NCBI GenBank assembly: GCA_964250925.1
Contig: CAXUHU010000124.1
Location: 1-9,436, forward strand
Origin: BOG-908 sp964250925
Lineage (GTDB): Bacteria; Pseudomonadota; Alphaproteobacteria; Acetobacterales; Acetobacteraceae
Direction: 5' to 3'
Length of the DNA: 9,436 nt
Shown here piece by piece: positions 9,265-9,436 of the stretch (position 1 is the stretch's first letter; the number at the start of each line of letters is the position of its first letter). Under the pieces are notes generated by a model. It saw only the letters and a list, made by a program, of their open reading frames with translations. It was not told where the DNA came from and ran no database searches. The translations under genes and the position numbers were made by a program.

Positions 9265-9351
9265 CTATCGGTTTCTGCGCCAATCCCAGATCAGCATCGC
9301 GGTCGGTAGAATGAGGATAGCGTAGAGTATCCAGTCGAACATTTGCGGCAT
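9265..9351 (-). CDS. Possible 28-residue single-helix membrane peptide
   Basis: A short minus-strand ORF reads MPQMFDWILYAILIL, then PTAMLIWDWRRNR, and stops. It is one hydrophobic stretch of about 17 residues with a charged Arg-rich tail, the form of many small bacterial membrane proteins. GAAGG lies 9 bases before the ATG at 9351-9349; an inner ATG at 9342 is an alternative start. The frame is closed upstream by a stop. A hairpin (9207-9235) lies downstream of its stop. I do not recognise a family. The composition is less GC-biased than its surroundings. A chance ORF remains possible. Confidence 0.4.
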   Translation of the reverse strand: MPQMFDWILYAILILPTAMLIWDWRRNR

Positions 9352-9364
9352 TGCGGAGTACCTT

Positions 9365-9389
9365 CGTAGGGCGGGTACAACCCCCTACG
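9365..9389. repeat. Second REP-like palindrome
   Basis: CGTAGGG (9365-9371) pairs with CCCTACG (9383-9389) around an 11-base centre. The left arm continues as GTAGGGCGG, the same nine bases as at 9156-9164. The two lie on either side of the hairpin and the small ORF. If the small ORF is real, this element lies just before its start and could form part of its leader. Confidence 0.5.
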
Positions 9390-9436
9390 GATGCCTCACA
9401 CCGAGGTTCCACGGTGACGGTCACGTTTGGCTCACC

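Noticed and set aside
9146..9424. 92-codon minus-strand frame after ppdK
   Set aside because: It runs through both palindromes and the terminator-like hairpin, and its composition is not protein-like. The 28-residue frame inside the same stretch is more plausible.

Overview
The window is a GC-rich chromosomal stretch from a draft assembly, most likely an alphaproteobacterium of the Rhodospirillales/Acetobacteraceae type. The evidence is the rpoN-hpf gene pair, the glyS-ppdK pair with two-subunit glycyl-tRNA synthetase and bacterial-type pyruvate phosphate dikinase, and strong G/C bias at third codon positions. The lineage is inferred from gene content and style, not from a search.

Layout, left to right. 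Bases 1-321 (minus) hold the N-terminal part of a gene that runs off the window: a coiled coil followed by an SSSVWRATWPLR motif typical of N-terminal extensions of some surface-polysaccharide glycosyltransferases. Diverging from it, 421-805 (plus) looks like a decayed membrane glycosyltransferase: a good start site and first membrane helix joined out of frame to a plausible C-terminus, with the middle missing. These two suggest the edge of a cell-surface glycan locus. Next, on the minus strand and read right to left, come a secreted DUF3280/DUF2380-like protein (3612-3115), rpoN (sigma-54, 3065-1451) and hpf (long ribosome hibernation factor, 1404-811). The rpoN gene is interrupted by a 10-N assembly gap flanked by an implausible, almost pure G/C tract; both real halves are otherwise intact.

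On the plus strand, from 3679, run vapB, vapC, glyS and ppdK. The reading frames overlap by 4 bases (vapB/vapC) or are separated by 4 bases (vapC/glyS and glyS/ppdK), so the four genes probably share a transcript. A type II toxin-antitoxin pair therefore sits where many relatives carry glyQ, the alpha subunit that GlyS needs; glyQ is not in this window. PpdK closes the unit and is followed by a strong hairpin, REP-like palindromes with a shared GTAGGGCGG core, and a possible 28-residue single-helix membrane peptide on the minus strand.

I see no phage, insertion sequence, CRISPR array or RNA gene. No clearly new system is evident. The points most worth checking are the vapBC-glyS linkage without glyQ, the eroded glycosyltransferase with an in-frame tandem repeat beside it, and the small membrane ORF after ppdK.
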